Assembly (NCBI GenBank): GCA_017381935.1
Contig: JAFOBG010000021.1
Coordinates: forward strand, 36,257 to 100,256
Direction of reading: 5' to 3'
Length of the DNA: 64,000 nt
Source of the DNA: Alistipes sp.
Lineage (GTDB): Bacteria > Bacteroidota > Bacteroidia > Bacteroidales > Rikenellaceae
Positions 1 through 9,095 of the stretch are shown here, in pieces. Every line of letters begins with the position of its first letter. Positions within the stretch are counted from its first letter, which is position 1. The translations under genes and the position numbers were made by a program. Below the pieces are notes generated by a model. That model was not told the DNA's origin and made no database searches. It saw only the letters and a program-made list of their open reading frames with translations.

Positions 1-405
1 GAGCTTATATCCATCCTCTACAGCATCCCAATCTTTAATGGTATGAGGGTAGTTATGTTGAGCCACAGTATAGTCTGCATAGTTGAGTTTTTTATCTATG
101 CACACATACTTCTCATCAGGGTAGGTTTTTGCTATGCCGACTGGAATATTAGGATAACCATAAATTGTGTTCATAGCATCAATAAATTTGATACTTCCTA
201 TCTCTCGCTTGCTCGAAAGAATGCCAAGCAGATCAATAGTACCCTCATCTACATATTTATATAACATATCGAGAGCCACAACATCATCTACATCGTTACC
301 CATATCGGTATCGAAGATAATCTTTACCGGCTCTTTAGCCTCAACTTGCGCTACAGTCAAAAGTGCACCAAAGATTAGTGCGATAGTAATAAATACTCTT
401 TTCAT
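1..405 (-). CDS. Nucleoside hydrolase, secreted, 3' part cut by window edge
   Basis: Reading leftwards from the ATG at 403-405, the frame stays open to base 1, so only the first 135 codons are present. The protein opens with a signal peptide (MKRVFITIALIFGALLTVAQ) and then has IFDTDMGNDVDD, the aspartate cluster that binds calcium and ribose in inosine-uridine nucleoside hydrolases. The family splits ribonucleosides into base and ribose. The signal peptide points to action in the periplasm or at the surface, as for other Bacteroidota nucleoside hydrolase-like proteins. The C-terminal histidine region lies outside the window, so activity cannot be judged. The gene is divergent from the radical SAM gene at 494. 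Family assignment is firm; substrate is unknown. Confidence 0.85.
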   Translation of the reverse strand, partial: MKRVFITIALIFGALLTVAQVEAKEPVKIIFDTDMGNDVDDVVALDMLYKYVDEGTIDLLGILSSKREIGSIKFIDAMNTIYGYPNIPVGIAKTYPDEKYVCIDKKLNYADYTVAQHNYPHTIKDWDAVEDGYKL

Positions 406-493
406 AGTTTTATAGGTTTGTTACTCTACAAAGATACTATTTTTTCAAAAAAAATCACTACATTTGTGATTAATATTTTAAATACAATTTGAC

Positions 494-1264
494 ATGACTG
501 CATTATATCCTCAAATAGTATATGGTCCTGTACGCTCTCGCCGCCTCGGTATCTCACTCGGAGTAAATCTGCTACCCCTTCAGGCAAAGTTATGCACATT
601 CGACTGCATCTATTGTGAGTGTGGCTGGAATGACGACAACCGTGGCTCTCACCACTTCAACACTCTTGAGCAGGTAGAACACTCTCTTCGTACAGCCCTT
701 GAGCAGATGGCTGCCCAAAAAGAACTACCGGATGTAATAACATTTGCAGGCAATGGAGAGCCCACAATGCACCCCGACTTTGAGGCTATTATAGAGAGTA
801 CGATAGCTCTTAGAGACGCTTTGGCTCCAAATGCCAAAATATCGGTCCTCAGCAACGCCACTCAACTGCATAGAGAGGATGTGGTTCGTGCATTGAGACG
901 TGTTGATAATAATATCCTCAAGCTCGACTCAGCCTTTGACGCAACAGCGGCCATACTCAACAAGCCTTGTTGCAAATACTCAGTTGCCACAATCATAGAG
1001 CAGTTATCTCAGTTTAATGGCCAGTTTATTCTGCAGACAATGTTCCTTAGTGGAGTGTACAACAACAAGCCGTTTGACAACACAACCGAGGAGGAGGTAG
1101 TGGCATGGCTCAAAGTTGTAGAGACGCTCCGTCCGCAATCTGTTATGGTCTATTCTATAGCCCGTGATACCCCTTGCAAGACCCTTAAGAGGGTTGAGCG
1201 TGAGCAGTTAGAGGCTATTGCCAAAAGAGTCGAGGCATTAGGTGTTACCTGCACTGTAGCCTAA
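494..1264 (+). CDS. Radical SAM protein (COG0731-like Fe-S oxidoreductase)
   Basis: This 256-residue protein has the radical SAM cysteine motif CTFDCIYC at residues 34-41 (C34, C38, C41), which binds a [4Fe-4S] cluster and S-adenosylmethionine. The leading VYGPVRSRRLGISLGVNL segment is typical of the COG0731 group, and GNGEPTMHPDF is a glycine-rich SAM-contact segment. The size fits a stand-alone radical SAM core without an extra cluster domain. The substrate of this group is not established, and no neighbour suggests one. The start is the first ATG of the frame. A run of nine G lies 11 bases after the stop, between this gene and the SDR at 1317. Confidence 0.85.
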   Translation: MTALYPQIVYGPVRSRRLGISLGVNLLPLQAKLCTFDCIYCECGWNDDNRGSHHFNTLEQVEHSLRTALEQMAAQKELPDVITFAGNGEPTMHPDFEAIIESTIALRDALAPNAKISVLSNATQLHREDVVRALRRVDNNILKLDSAFDATAAILNKPCCKYSVATIIEQLSQFNGQFILQTMFLSGVYNNKPFDNTTEEEVVAWLKVVETLRPQSVMVYSIARDTPCKTLKRVEREQLEAIAKRVEALGVTCTVA

Positions 1265-1275
1265 GCAAAAAGGCA

Positions 1276-1284
1276 GGGGGGGGG
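1276..1284 (+). other. Homopolymer run of nine G between two genes
   Basis: Nine consecutive G (1276-1284) lie 11 bases downstream of the radical SAM stop and 32 bases upstream of the SDR start at 1317. Runs of this length are prone to slippage. The tract is in non-coding DNA, so any effect would be on promoter spacing or transcript structure of the SDR gene. Confidence 0.8.
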
Positions 1285-1316
1285 TGGTAAAGTCCACCAT
1301 TAAATAGTCAGTAAAT

Positions 1317-1949
1317 ATGAAGATTATACTTACAGGCGCAACAGGATTTGTAGGTGAAGGGGTACTACTTGCGTGTCTTGACAATCCGGAGGTCGAGAAG
1401 GTGCTTAGCGTAAGCCGTCGCCCCTGTGAAATCTCACACCCCAAGCTCGAAGAGTATATCGTGAATAACTTTATGACCTTACCTACGGCTGACACGAAGT
1501 TACAGGGCTATGATGCCTGTTTTTTCTGTGCGGGCAAGAGTAATATCGGCATGTCTAAAGAGGATTACTACCACCTCTCATACCAGATTACGATGCACTT
1601 CGCTGCGGCTATCGGCCCAAAGCCTGAGTTTGTGTTTATCTATGTCAGTGGTGCCGGGACAAGTGAAACATCTCGTCAGTTTTGGTCGCAAACAAAGGCT
1701 AAGACCGAGCGAGAACTACGAGAACTGCCTTTCAAGGCGGCATACGGTTTTCGCCCTGCAGGAATGAAGCCTTACAAAGGTCAGAAGCGACTACAAGGCT
1801 GGGGTAAGTACCATTGGCTCTTTACCTGGGTACCAGGCTTTTCAAATACTATAGAGCAAGTGGCCAAAGCAATGATAAGTTGTGTCAAGTTTGGCTACAC
1901 CAAGCCTATTGTCGGGGTAAAAGATATTAATAGGCTTTGTAAGGTATAA
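1317..1949 (+). CDS. Atypical short-chain dehydrogenase / NAD(P)-binding protein
   Basis: The protein has 210 residues with an N-terminal Rossmann nucleotide-binding motif GATGFVG (GxxGxxG, residues 7-13). It resembles atypical SDRs of the NmrA/HTATIP2 sort: a single Rossmann domain, YVSGAGTSE in the middle, and no classical YxxxK catalytic pair. It probably binds NAD(P)H; the substrate is unknown. It follows the radical SAM gene by 52 bases and ends in front of a long hairpin at 1975-2011. It may be co-transcribed with the radical SAM gene, but no functional link is apparent. Confidence 0.75.
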   Translation: MKIILTGATGFVGEGVLLACLDNPEVEKVLSVSRRPCEISHPKLEEYIVNNFMTLPTADTKLQGYDACFFCAGKSNIGMSKEDYYHLSYQITMHFAAAIGPKPEFVFIYVSGAGTSETSRQFWSQTKAKTERELRELPFKAAYGFRPAGMKPYKGQKRLQGWGKYHWLFTWVPGFSNTIEQVAKAMISCVKFGYTKPIVGVKDINRLCKV

Positions 1950-1974
1950 GGGATAACTTTACCGTATTATCAAC

Positions 1975-2011
1975 GGTGGCGTATGTAGAGATTGTTCCCA
2001 CATACGCCACC
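1975..2011. terminator. Convergent hairpin terminator
   Basis: Perfect 12-base inverted repeat GGTGGCGTATGT / ACATACGCCACC with a 13-base loop. It sits between the converging ends of the SDR (+) and the antiporter (-). There is no strong T-tract on either side, so the terminator role is inferred from position and stem strength. Confidence 0.6.
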
Positions 2012-2041
2012 ATAATTATTCACATTGTATCTATTCAAGCT

Positions 2042-3343
2042 CTACAGCAGAAAGTATTGCACCGAGATATATACAGGCAGCAGTATTATCACAGCCCAAC
2101 CGACATATGCAAAGAATGACGGCATTTTGACACCCTCCTTCTCGGCAATAGACTTGACCATAAAGTTCGGACCGTTGCCGATATATGTCATAGAGCCGAA
2201 AAAGACTGCGCCCATTGCGATTGCTTTAAGTATATTCTCCGAAACGCCTGCCACAAGTGTTCCGCCCTCAGATATACCTTGAGCTACGGTATGAAAGGCT
2301 ACGGCTGTAGGAGCATTATCGAGGAATGAAGAGAGCGCACCTGCAACATAGTAGAACTGCCAAGGCTCCGATATACCCAGGCTCTGAGCATTCTGATTAA
2401 GGAATATCAGGGCAGGGGTCATGGTAACGAATATACCTATAAATATAATAGCCACCTCGGCTATAGGCTCCCAGGTAAAGTGGTTATCAACTCTAATCTT
2501 GCGCTTAGTGATTTTTAGCGAGAGTAGGATTATAGCAACCAGAACAATCTCTCTAAGGAACTTCATATATATAGGCGCATCTGGCGCTGCCATTGCAGGG
2601 ATGGTTGACGGATTTATCATCGCTACGCTCAAAACAATTCCAATAAGTAGGATAAAGTTCTTTGCGCCACGCACATTTATAGAGAATCCACTCTCATCAT
2701 CATAGTGATAGCTCGGACGCACTCCAATATACTCACGACGATGGTAAATATATGAATCCACAATAAAGTATCCTAAGAGCAATATTGCACCCACAGCAAC
2801 CCACTGAGGGTACATATCCATAAACCAACTAAATGGGGCACCACGCAGATAGAGCAAAAACAATGGTGGATCTCCAAGAGGTGTAAGAATACCACCACAG
2901 TTAGCCACAAGGGCGATAAAGATAAAGATAGTGTGGGCCTTGAAATTTCTATCTCTATTCATCTCCAATAGCGGGCGGATGAGCAACATAGCAGCTCCCG
3001 TAGTTCCGACAAATGAGGCTATGCAGTATCCCACGAAGAGCATTGTTGTATTTACGGTCGGCGTAGCCACGGAGTTACACGTAAGTCTAATGCCGCCCGT
3101 AACTACAAACAAAGCGCACAGCAATATAATGAATGGGATATAATCATAGAGCATCTGATGCATAAGCTCATGCCCCAGATCATATACAAAAAGTATAACC
3201 GATGTCGGTAGTGCAAGACAGATGACATAGAATAGTTTGTTGCTATTACTTTCCCACCATTTATTTGCCACCAATGGGGCCACGGCGATAGTGAGCAACA
3301 TTATCACAAATGGTATAAGCAACCACGGAGCGATACTTTGCAT
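2042..3343 (-). CDS. NhaD/CitMHS-type sodium:proton antiporter
   Basis: This 433-residue integral membrane protein has about a dozen hydrophobic segments from residue 1 to the end. GGILTPLGDPPLFLLYLRG, mid-protein, is the signature of the ion-transporter superfamily that includes NhaD and the Bacteroidota CitMHS-like antiporters (PF16980). LSSFLDNAPTAVAF near residue 340 is the second conserved unwound-helix motif (DNAPT). The expected role is sodium/proton exchange at the inner membrane. It could instead carry a dicarboxylate, but the LGDPP and DNAPT motifs favour cation exchange. It is a single gene, transcribed toward the SDR. Confidence 0.8.
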   Translation of the reverse strand: MQSIAPWLLIPFVIMLLTIAVAPLVANKWWESNSNKLFYVICLALPTSVILFVYDLGHELMHQMLYDYIPFIILLCALFVVTGGIRLTCNSVATPTVNTTMLFVGYCIASFVGTTGAAMLLIRPLLEMNRDRNFKAHTIFIFIALVANCGGILTPLGDPPLFLLYLRGAPFSWFMDMYPQWVAVGAILLLGYFIVDSYIYHRREYIGVRPSYHYDDESGFSINVRGAKNFILLIGIVLSVAMINPSTIPAMAAPDAPIYMKFLREIVLVAIILLSLKITKRKIRVDNHFTWEPIAEVAIIFIGIFVTMTPALIFLNQNAQSLGISEPWQFYYVAGALSSFLDNAPTAVAFHTVAQGISEGGTLVAGVSENILKAIAMGAVFFGSMTYIGNGPNFMVKSIAEKEGVKMPSFFAYVGWAVIILLPVYISVQYFLL

Positions 3344-3474
3344 TTTAACAGTTCTATTTAAATTCTCAAAAACCTGTGCAAAGGTAACACCAAAACCGTC
3401 TCGTTGTTCTCAAAAACAAGACTTTTTTGCCTATAAATATACTATATGTCGCTTTCTACGTCGTTTTCTACACT

Positions 3475-4878
3475 TTACAGAACAGCTCCGAGCTCTTTGA
3501 GTGTTGACACCAACTTAGATGTATCAACATCTTGTACCGCACAGCGTTGAGCAATGCTCTGAGCCGCTGCCACACCTGCAGCCTGGCCTGTACCCATACA
3601 ACTCGCCATTACTCGCAACGAGGCAAGGGCCTGACGGTCAGTAGAGATGCATCGGCCTGCAACAAGGAGGTTTGGATATTGAGGGGCAATAAGGGCTCTA
3701 TATGGAACATAGGCAGGCTTTGTAAGGTCTATTCTTACTTGACTTGTACCTTTGCTGGCATGGATATCAATAGGATGTATGCCTCGAGAGATGCTATCCT
3801 CATACTTAAAAGCATTTACATACTCGTCAGCCGTTACCGTATGCACGCCAAGAATACGACGAGACTCTCTAATACCTGCTTGCGGAGCTGTAGAGGCTAC
3901 ATAACAATCCTTAAACTCCTTGAAGTTCTCCTTAAGAATCTTGGTAAAGGTAAATATATCCTCACGCAGCTGGCACTCCACAGCACTGAAATTGCGGTTG
4001 TCTGTCGCATTGGCAGCTCGACGAGTCATATTCACAGCCACACTGCCCTTGTGTAGCACATTGTTAAACCATGGACCTCCGAAGTCTGGCATATCCACAC
4101 CTGCAGCCTTCATGGCAAGCAGTTTCTCTCGAACAGGCTTACACTGACTCGGTCCATTAATACCGTTATGATACATGCACTTATTGAGCAGTTCACTATC
4201 TGTATCGACTCCTGAAAGGATAAAGCAGAATGATGACGGCTGTAGCTCATTATCGGGATTTGGTTGCATAGGCACCTGAGCCATATATGCCAAATCGCCA
4301 TCACCTGTACAGTCAATAAACACCTTTGAATTGATAGTCTCAAGACCATTCTTATTCTCTATAATTACAGAGTCAATACTCTTGCCACTCATCTGACAGC
4401 CAACCATTGCCGAGTGCATATACATATCTACGCCTGCCTCAAGAATCATCCTCTGACAGCAGAGCTTGTAGAGTTCAATATCGAAGTCTATATTCGCCTT
4501 TGGCCACTCAATAAATGCGCCACCCATCTGTTCAAGTCTCTTAACAAACTCCCACGGAATACCGCCTATAACAAGTTCATTCTTAAGGGCAAAAACACTT
4601 ATCGGCGCAACATAACCAATGGTTGCCATGCCTCCCAAAAAGCCGTATCGCTCAATAATTGCCACCTTAGCACCTTGGCGTGCTGCTGCAATGGCCGATA
4701 TAAATCCTGCTGGGCCTCCACCCACCACAACTACATCATACTCACCTACCAAAGGAGCGATTTTTCTTATCTCCTCCTCATGCTCATCCGTACACGAAAG
4801 CAGGCTTGGAGCTACTGCCAATGTCGCCAAACCGGCTACAGCTCTTTTGAGAAATAGTTTGCGCGAAATCTTCTCCAT
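3475..4878 (-). CDS. FAD-dependent oxidoreductase (PF12831 type), exported lipoprotein
   Basis: 467 residues. The N-terminus (MEKISRKLFLKRAVAG) resembles a weak twin-arginine signal with RK instead of RR. It is followed by a hydrophobic stretch and a lipobox LLSC (Cys29), so the protein is probably exported and lipidated. VVVVGGGPAG at about 48-57 is the dinucleotide-binding motif, and DCTGDGDLA mid-protein is the second FAD contact typical of the FAD_oxidored family. The C-terminal segment LLVAGRCISTDRQALASLR is also family-typical. The substrate is unknown. A paralogue without a signal peptide lies at 54042-55346. A -33/-7 promoter candidate lies at 4914-4945. Confidence 0.8.
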   Translation of the reverse strand: MEKISRKLFLKRAVAGLATLAVAPSLLSCTDEHEEEIRKIAPLVGEYDVVVVGGGPAGFISAIAAARQGAKVAIIERYGFLGGMATIGYVAPISVFALKNELVIGGIPWEFVKRLEQMGGAFIEWPKANIDFDIELYKLCCQRMILEAGVDMYMHSAMVGCQMSGKSIDSVIIENKNGLETINSKVFIDCTGDGDLAYMAQVPMQPNPDNELQPSSFCFILSGVDTDSELLNKCMYHNGINGPSQCKPVREKLLAMKAAGVDMPDFGGPWFNNVLHKGSVAVNMTRRAANATDNRNFSAVECQLREDIFTFTKILKENFKEFKDCYVASTAPQAGIRESRRILGVHTVTADEYVNAFKYEDSISRGIHPIDIHASKGTSQVRIDLTKPAYVPYRALIAPQYPNLLVAGRCISTDRQALASLRVMASCMGTGQAAGVAAAQSIAQRCAVQDVDTSKLVSTLKELGAVL

Positions 4879-4913
4879 AGTTATATTTTATCGTTTTAGG
4901 TTATTTTATTTTG

Positions 4914-4945
4914 CTAAGGTAGTTAAAATAAATCAAATTAACAAA
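4914..4945 (-). promoter_or_regulatory. Bacteroidota-type promoter candidate for the FAD oxidoreductase
   Basis: On the minus strand, TTTG (4942-4945), 20 bases, then TACCTTAG (4914-4921). This is one or two bases off the TAnnTTTG consensus. It lies 36 bases upstream of the ATG at 4878. Confidence 0.45.
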
Positions 4946-5010
4946 AAAAATACTACTTCTCCTCTGATTGGCACAAAACATGCAATGGTAATAGTTACAA
5001 AGAATCTGTT

Positions 5011-5541
5011 ATGGGAAAAAGTTACTTTATGTTTACAGTTATGGCTCTTTCAGCCCTCAGCTGTTATGCCGAGCCGAAGGTTGAGATAGACAACTCAACA
5101 ATTTCAAAGTTTGATACTGAGCGTTACATGGGGCGTTGGTACGAAATAGCACGTTACGACCACCGTTTTGAGCGTAATTTAGAGTATTGCGAGGCGCTAT
5201 ACACCCCTCTCTCAAATGGCAAGATAGAGGTCAAAAACAGCGGCATGGATACATCTACAGGGCGCATCAAAGAGTCTATCGGCAAAGCACATGCTGGCAA
5301 AAAGACAGGGCAGTTGCGTGTCTCATTCTTCCTATTTTTCTACTCTGATTACAATATTCTCGCCCTAGACAAAGGGTATAATTGGGCACTTGTAGGCAGT
5401 AGTTCCCCGAACTATCTATGGATACTTTCTCGCACCCCACAACTCGACCAAAGTACACTAAATCACATCCTCGCCATCGCAGAGAATCGTGGATATGACA
5501 CCTCGAAGTTGATATTTGTCAAGCAGCGACCAAAACTCTAA
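5011..5541 (+). CDS. Lipocalin family protein (Blc-like)
   Basis: This 176-residue protein has an N-terminal signal sequence ending near CYAEPK. The lipocalin signature GRWYEIARYDHRFER (from residue 41) is the GxW motif of strand A. YNWALVGSSSPNYLWILSR toward the C-terminus matches the second structurally conserved region of bacterial lipocalins such as Blc. Such proteins form an eight-stranded barrel that binds hydrophobic ligands such as fatty acids or lysophospholipids in the envelope. Cys18 (ALSC) could be lipidated, but the context is weak. It is a single gene between two minus-strand genes. Confidence 0.85.
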   Translation: MGKSYFMFTVMALSALSCYAEPKVEIDNSTISKFDTERYMGRWYEIARYDHRFERNLEYCEALYTPLSNGKIEVKNSGMDTSTGRIKESIGKAHAGKKTGQLRVSFFLFFYSDYNILALDKGYNWALVGSSSPNYLWILSRTPQLDQSTLNHILAIAENRGYDTSKLIFVKQRPKL

Positions 5542-5569
5542 GCATAGGCATCATATCTGCAAGCTATTG

Positions 5570-6238
5570 TCAATCAAACAATACGCCTCTATTCATCATA
5601 GCCGGCGAACGCCACTTGACACCGAACTGTTCGCAGAGCACTCGTCGCTTTTCATGCCAAAGTGCATGGCAGAAGCCCATTCCTCGAGGATGGTCTGATA
5701 GATTTTTATAGGCAATCTCCTCAGCTTGGTCTATAACCTCCTCCCAGCGTGCGCTCCACTCTACAGGGTCATATTTTAACCACCCTTCTTGGACTATTTT
5801 ATCAAACTCATTATTGTCGGCATAGCCGATATTGGTAGTAATTTGTAGCAACTTCTCCTCGCAGGTCTTAATTGTAGAGAGCAGCTTATCTGTTTTAGGA
5901 GACATTTGGCGTAAAACGCCCAATCGAAACCGTATCAACTCTGCCTTTAGGCGAGGTCTATCGAAAATTGTATCAGCCATACGCTCTGCGGCTATCTGAA
6001 TAGAATCAAGGCTCTCTACAGAGTTATTCAACATAGCGGCATAGCCCAAAAACTCTTTGGCTAAGGCGCTATTCACCCAACTGCCGTATTGATGTCGATT
6101 ATTCTCCTCTGCCAAAAGAACACAACAATAGAGCCCATCCTCAACATCTGCAGGTGCAATATCTGAGGTAGGCGAAGAGCTATTGTTAATCTTTTCCCTA
6201 ATAGATTGTAGTTTTTTCTGATAATCAACGGCCTCCAT
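5570..6238 (-). CDS. Hypothetical cytoplasmic protein, 222 residues
   Basis: I do not recognise a named domain. The protein is hydrophilic with many charged residues and has no signal peptide or membrane segment. Predicted helices run through the middle (for example RMADTIFDRPRLKAELIRF). The C-terminal 40 residues are rich in aromatic residues, His and Cys (HPRGMGFCHALWHEKRRVLC, then VKWRSPAMMN), which looks like a conserved functional core, perhaps metal-binding. Start is the ATG at 6236-6238. It converges with the lipocalin gene, leaving only 28 bases between stops. No operon partner is evident. Confidence 0.65.
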   Translation of the reverse strand: MEAVDYQKKLQSIREKINNSSSPTSDIAPADVEDGLYCCVLLAEENNRHQYGSWVNSALAKEFLGYAAMLNNSVESLDSIQIAAERMADTIFDRPRLKAELIRFRLGVLRQMSPKTDKLLSTIKTCEEKLLQITTNIGYADNNEFDKIVQEGWLKYDPVEWSARWEEVIDQAEEIAYKNLSDHPRGMGFCHALWHEKRRVLCEQFGVKWRSPAMMNRGVLFD

Positions 6239-6312
6239 AATGTGCTATTTTTCACAAATATACACAATAATATGTAAAAAGCGAGAAAATATCACATTAT
6301 TATTTCTCCCCG

Positions 6313-8028
6313 CTACGCTCTTTTTGAGCAGTAGAGGTCGGCAAGAGGTATCAAAATCAAAATATCACACACTGCAAGCATGGCAATAGCACCCAAAGCA
6401 CCTATCGTAAGAGCCATTGCAAGAGCATAGAGGAACGAGAGAGCATGGAGCAGCACTATAGCTATTGCTGCAAGCAACCACACCTTAAGGCGTGTGATGC
6501 GGTATAGCAGAAGTGCAATAGTAGCTACTGCAAGCGGGATGAAGAACATCAAATTCTCACCCAAAGCAACAAGCAACAGAGCACTCAGCATAAAGGCAAG
6601 CAATAGTGCTCCGTAGAGTCTGTTTAAAGCATACTGATTGACAGCCACGCTCTTTGCGCTCTCACGAATTGAGTTAGCGCACTTTTGAGCAGCCTCTCTA
6701 CGACGCAGAAGATAGATAGCAGCAACAACAACTGCCATAAGAGCAACAGTTGCAATCATCACCCCATTATCACACTTTATACCCTGCAGTATGCCAAATG
6801 GTTGAAACTTAACGTCCGATGCTAAAGCGCAGAGAAGAGCCACAACCTCGCCTACAACCAATGCCGACACTGCTACTGCAAGAGTAACACCCGCATTACA
6901 ACTCACCTTTTTAAGCGACACACTACCTCGAACTACATTTATAAACAGCATTAGTACAAAGAGTACGAAGAGCGCAATATTGAGCCACATATACCCTTTT
7001 GCCGAGAAGTTAAACAGTCCAAGAAGTGGTATTGTAAAGTTTGTTGTATCCTCTGTTGCTCGCAAAGAGTCTTTATCCGAATAGAGTGTATTTGTCAGAT
7101 ACTCAACAGCTATAGGCACAATCTGTTCGCCATAGTGCTGTATAGATTTAGGGTTTATATTCGAGAAGTTGTCCAAATCTGTATGGTAGTGGTTGATATC
7201 GGCAACAGTCGAGAAGTTCATGCCCGGAATATCATCTTTGACAATTGTAAAATCTGTAAAATTAGGCATAAAGTTATAGACAACAGTTGTCAAAGAGTAA
7301 GTAAACGGATACTTAGCCGCCTTACTGTAAAGGTCCATTATCTTCTCGTTACCCTTAGAGGTCTCAAAGAGCAGAGCAGGGCCCCAAGGACCACGAGCCT
7401 CAATGTTAATCATCAGACCCACATCCTCAAACTGCTCTCTATTCTGTGCCCACATAGTCTTCATACCCTTCATACCAACCTCCTCAGCATCGGTAAAGAG
7501 CACCTTAACACTCTGCTTCCACTCATCTCGAACTTTAAGAAGTTCACTTATCGCCTCAAGAATTACGCCAACACCATAGCCGTCATCTGCAGCGCCGTAT
7601 GACCACACGGTATCTCTGTGGGGCATTGGCTGAGAGTAGCGTGAGTCATAGTGAGCAACAAAGAGTAGAGAAGGGGTAGTTTGACTTGTCTGACTCTTAA
7701 ACTCAGCCAAAACATTGGTCGCATCGAAGGTATATACGACATGTTTATTTTCAGGACCTGTAAGTCCTTTATACTCAAACAGCTTTACTGTATCTGCACC
7801 AAGAGCATTAAGGCGAGAAACAAGATAATCCCTCACTTGAGCACGCTCAACCGGATGGGCTACAGAGTGGTGTGTTTTTGAAATCTGCTCAATATCCTCT
7901 ACAACACGAAGTGCAGAAAAACCCTGACCATCAGTCTCTACTACACCAGGTCGTGTCCACAAACCATACGCAATCATTGCTGATAGAGCTACTGTAAGGG
8001 CAAGTATAAAAGGTCTAAATTTATTCAT
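6313..8028 (-). CDS. M28 family metallopeptidase with C-terminal membrane domain
   Basis: 571 residues. A single N-terminal membrane anchor (about 7-23) is followed by an M28 zinc aminopeptidase domain. Zinc and catalytic positions are visible: AHYDS (His126), GAADDG (Asp148/149), FTDAEEVG (Glu182/183) and HYHTDLDN. After about residue 320 come eight or so hydrophobic segments. This gives the architecture of membrane-bound M28 peptidases with the catalytic domain outside the cytoplasm. Likely role is release of N-terminal amino acids from peptides in the periplasm; specificity is unknown. It stands alone, with the AraC regulator 73 bases upstream on the same strand. Confidence 0.85.
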   Translation of the reverse strand: MNKFRPFILALTVALSAMIAYGLWTRPGVVETDGQGFSALRVVEDIEQISKTHHSVAHPVERAQVRDYLVSRLNALGADTVKLFEYKGLTGPENKHVVYTFDATNVLAEFKSQTSQTTPSLLFVAHYDSRYSQPMPHRDTVWSYGAADDGYGVGVILEAISELLKVRDEWKQSVKVLFTDAEEVGMKGMKTMWAQNREQFEDVGLMINIEARGPWGPALLFETSKGNEKIMDLYSKAAKYPFTYSLTTVVYNFMPNFTDFTIVKDDIPGMNFSTVADINHYHTDLDNFSNINPKSIQHYGEQIVPIAVEYLTNTLYSDKDSLRATEDTTNFTIPLLGLFNFSAKGYMWLNIALFVLFVLMLFINVVRGSVSLKKVSCNAGVTLAVAVSALVVGEVVALLCALASDVKFQPFGILQGIKCDNGVMIATVALMAVVVAAIYLLRRREAAQKCANSIRESAKSVAVNQYALNRLYGALLLAFMLSALLLVALGENLMFFIPLAVATIALLLYRITRLKVWLLAAIAIVLLHALSFLYALAMALTIGALGAIAMLAVCDILILIPLADLYCSKRA

Positions 8029-8101
8029 ATCTCTCTGTTTTAATAATCTGTTTCTAATTTATAATTGCACAACAAATGTAGCAAATTTTTCTTAATCGAG
8101 C

Positions 8102-8995
8102 CTATTTAAGTCTATTTTCATCACGAAATTGTCGTGGACTCTGACCCTCCATTTTGCGAAAAAGTGTCGAAAAATGGCCCGTATTTTCAAAGCCGAGCGT
8201 ATAGGCAATCTCAGCAATACTCATATCTGAAGTTACAAGTAACTCCTTGGCACGACTGATTATAAGCAGCATCTGGTAGTGCGAAGGCGAGATGCCCGTT
8301 ACACGCTTAAAGTTCTGGCGAAACCATGAGTAACCGACGCCCATCTTGGCCGCTATATCCTGCACTCGCACAGCATGACTTATATTTTGGCGCATCAGCA
8401 ATCGAGCCTCCCCTATAGTCTCCTCGACATAACCGGTTTTGGAGTTTTTGTTTTTCACCTTATAATATATCAACCCCAAGAGGTGAAAAACAATGCCCGA
8501 TATCAGCTGTTGGCTACCTATATTCTCCCCCTCGGCAAGTCTGATAGCCTCCTGATAGAGCGAGACTATCGAGTTACTCATACCTATATATAACAACGCA
8601 TTTTCACGGCAAAAGAGCTCCGAGCGAAAGAGCATCGATGCTGCAGCCCCTCGAAATCCTATCCAATACTCGCTCCACCCCTGCTCTTTATCGGGCGAAT
8701 AGTTATGCCACTCACCAGGAAAGAGCAGTATAACTGTTCCGGCCTCAACACGGCACTTAGGGACAGACTGCGACTCAAAAACACCACACCCTTCAGTGAT
8801 GTAGAGCAGCTGATATTCATCAAGTATGCGACCATTATTGGGCTTAAAGTTATATGTTGCAGGATGCTGCATGGCAGGATAAGATGCATTGGCCGATATT
8901 TGTTGCCAACCCACCGTTGTAGTAACCACTCCCCACGCCTCATCATTTGGCCCGATGGCAAGATATTTAAGCGAGTTACTCTTTAGAGTTTGCAT
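8102..8995 (-). CDS. AraC family regulator, probably of rhamnose utilisation
   Basis: 297 residues. The N-terminal half is a cupin-like sensor domain; YITEGCGVFES and LFPGEWHNY are typical of AraC ligand-binding barrels. Residues about 195-292 form the double helix-turn-helix DNA-binding domain, with the family signature IAEIAYTLGFENTGHFSTLF near the end. The gene is divergent from rhaB with a 100-base shared upstream region, so L-rhamnose or a pathway intermediate is the likely effector. This matches the usual arrangement of sugar-operon regulators; the effector itself is inferred from position only. Confidence 0.85.
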   Translation of the reverse strand: MQTLKSNSLKYLAIGPNDEAWGVVTTTVGWQQISANASYPAMQHPATYNFKPNNGRILDEYQLLYITEGCGVFESQSVPKCRVEAGTVILLFPGEWHNYSPDKEQGWSEYWIGFRGAAASMLFRSELFCRENALLYIGMSNSIVSLYQEAIRLAEGENIGSQQLISGIVFHLLGLIYYKVKNKNSKTGYVEETIGEARLLMRQNISHAVRVQDIAAKMGVGYSWFRQNFKRVTGISPSHYQMLLIISRAKELLVTSDMSIAEIAYTLGFENTGHFSTLFRKMEGQSPRQFRDENRLK

Positions 8996-9095
8996 AGCGT
9001 GTCAAATATGAAAACTTTAATATCATTTTTGAAATCCAAATATAGCAAAACTATCCTTAAATTTGCAATAGTATGACTAAAAATAGTTGAGAACT

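Noticed and set aside
4619-5089. Plus-strand frame of 156 codons leading into the lipocalin gene region
   Set aside because: Most of it is antisense to the FAD oxidoreductase; the lipocalin with its signal peptide is in another frame starting at 5011.
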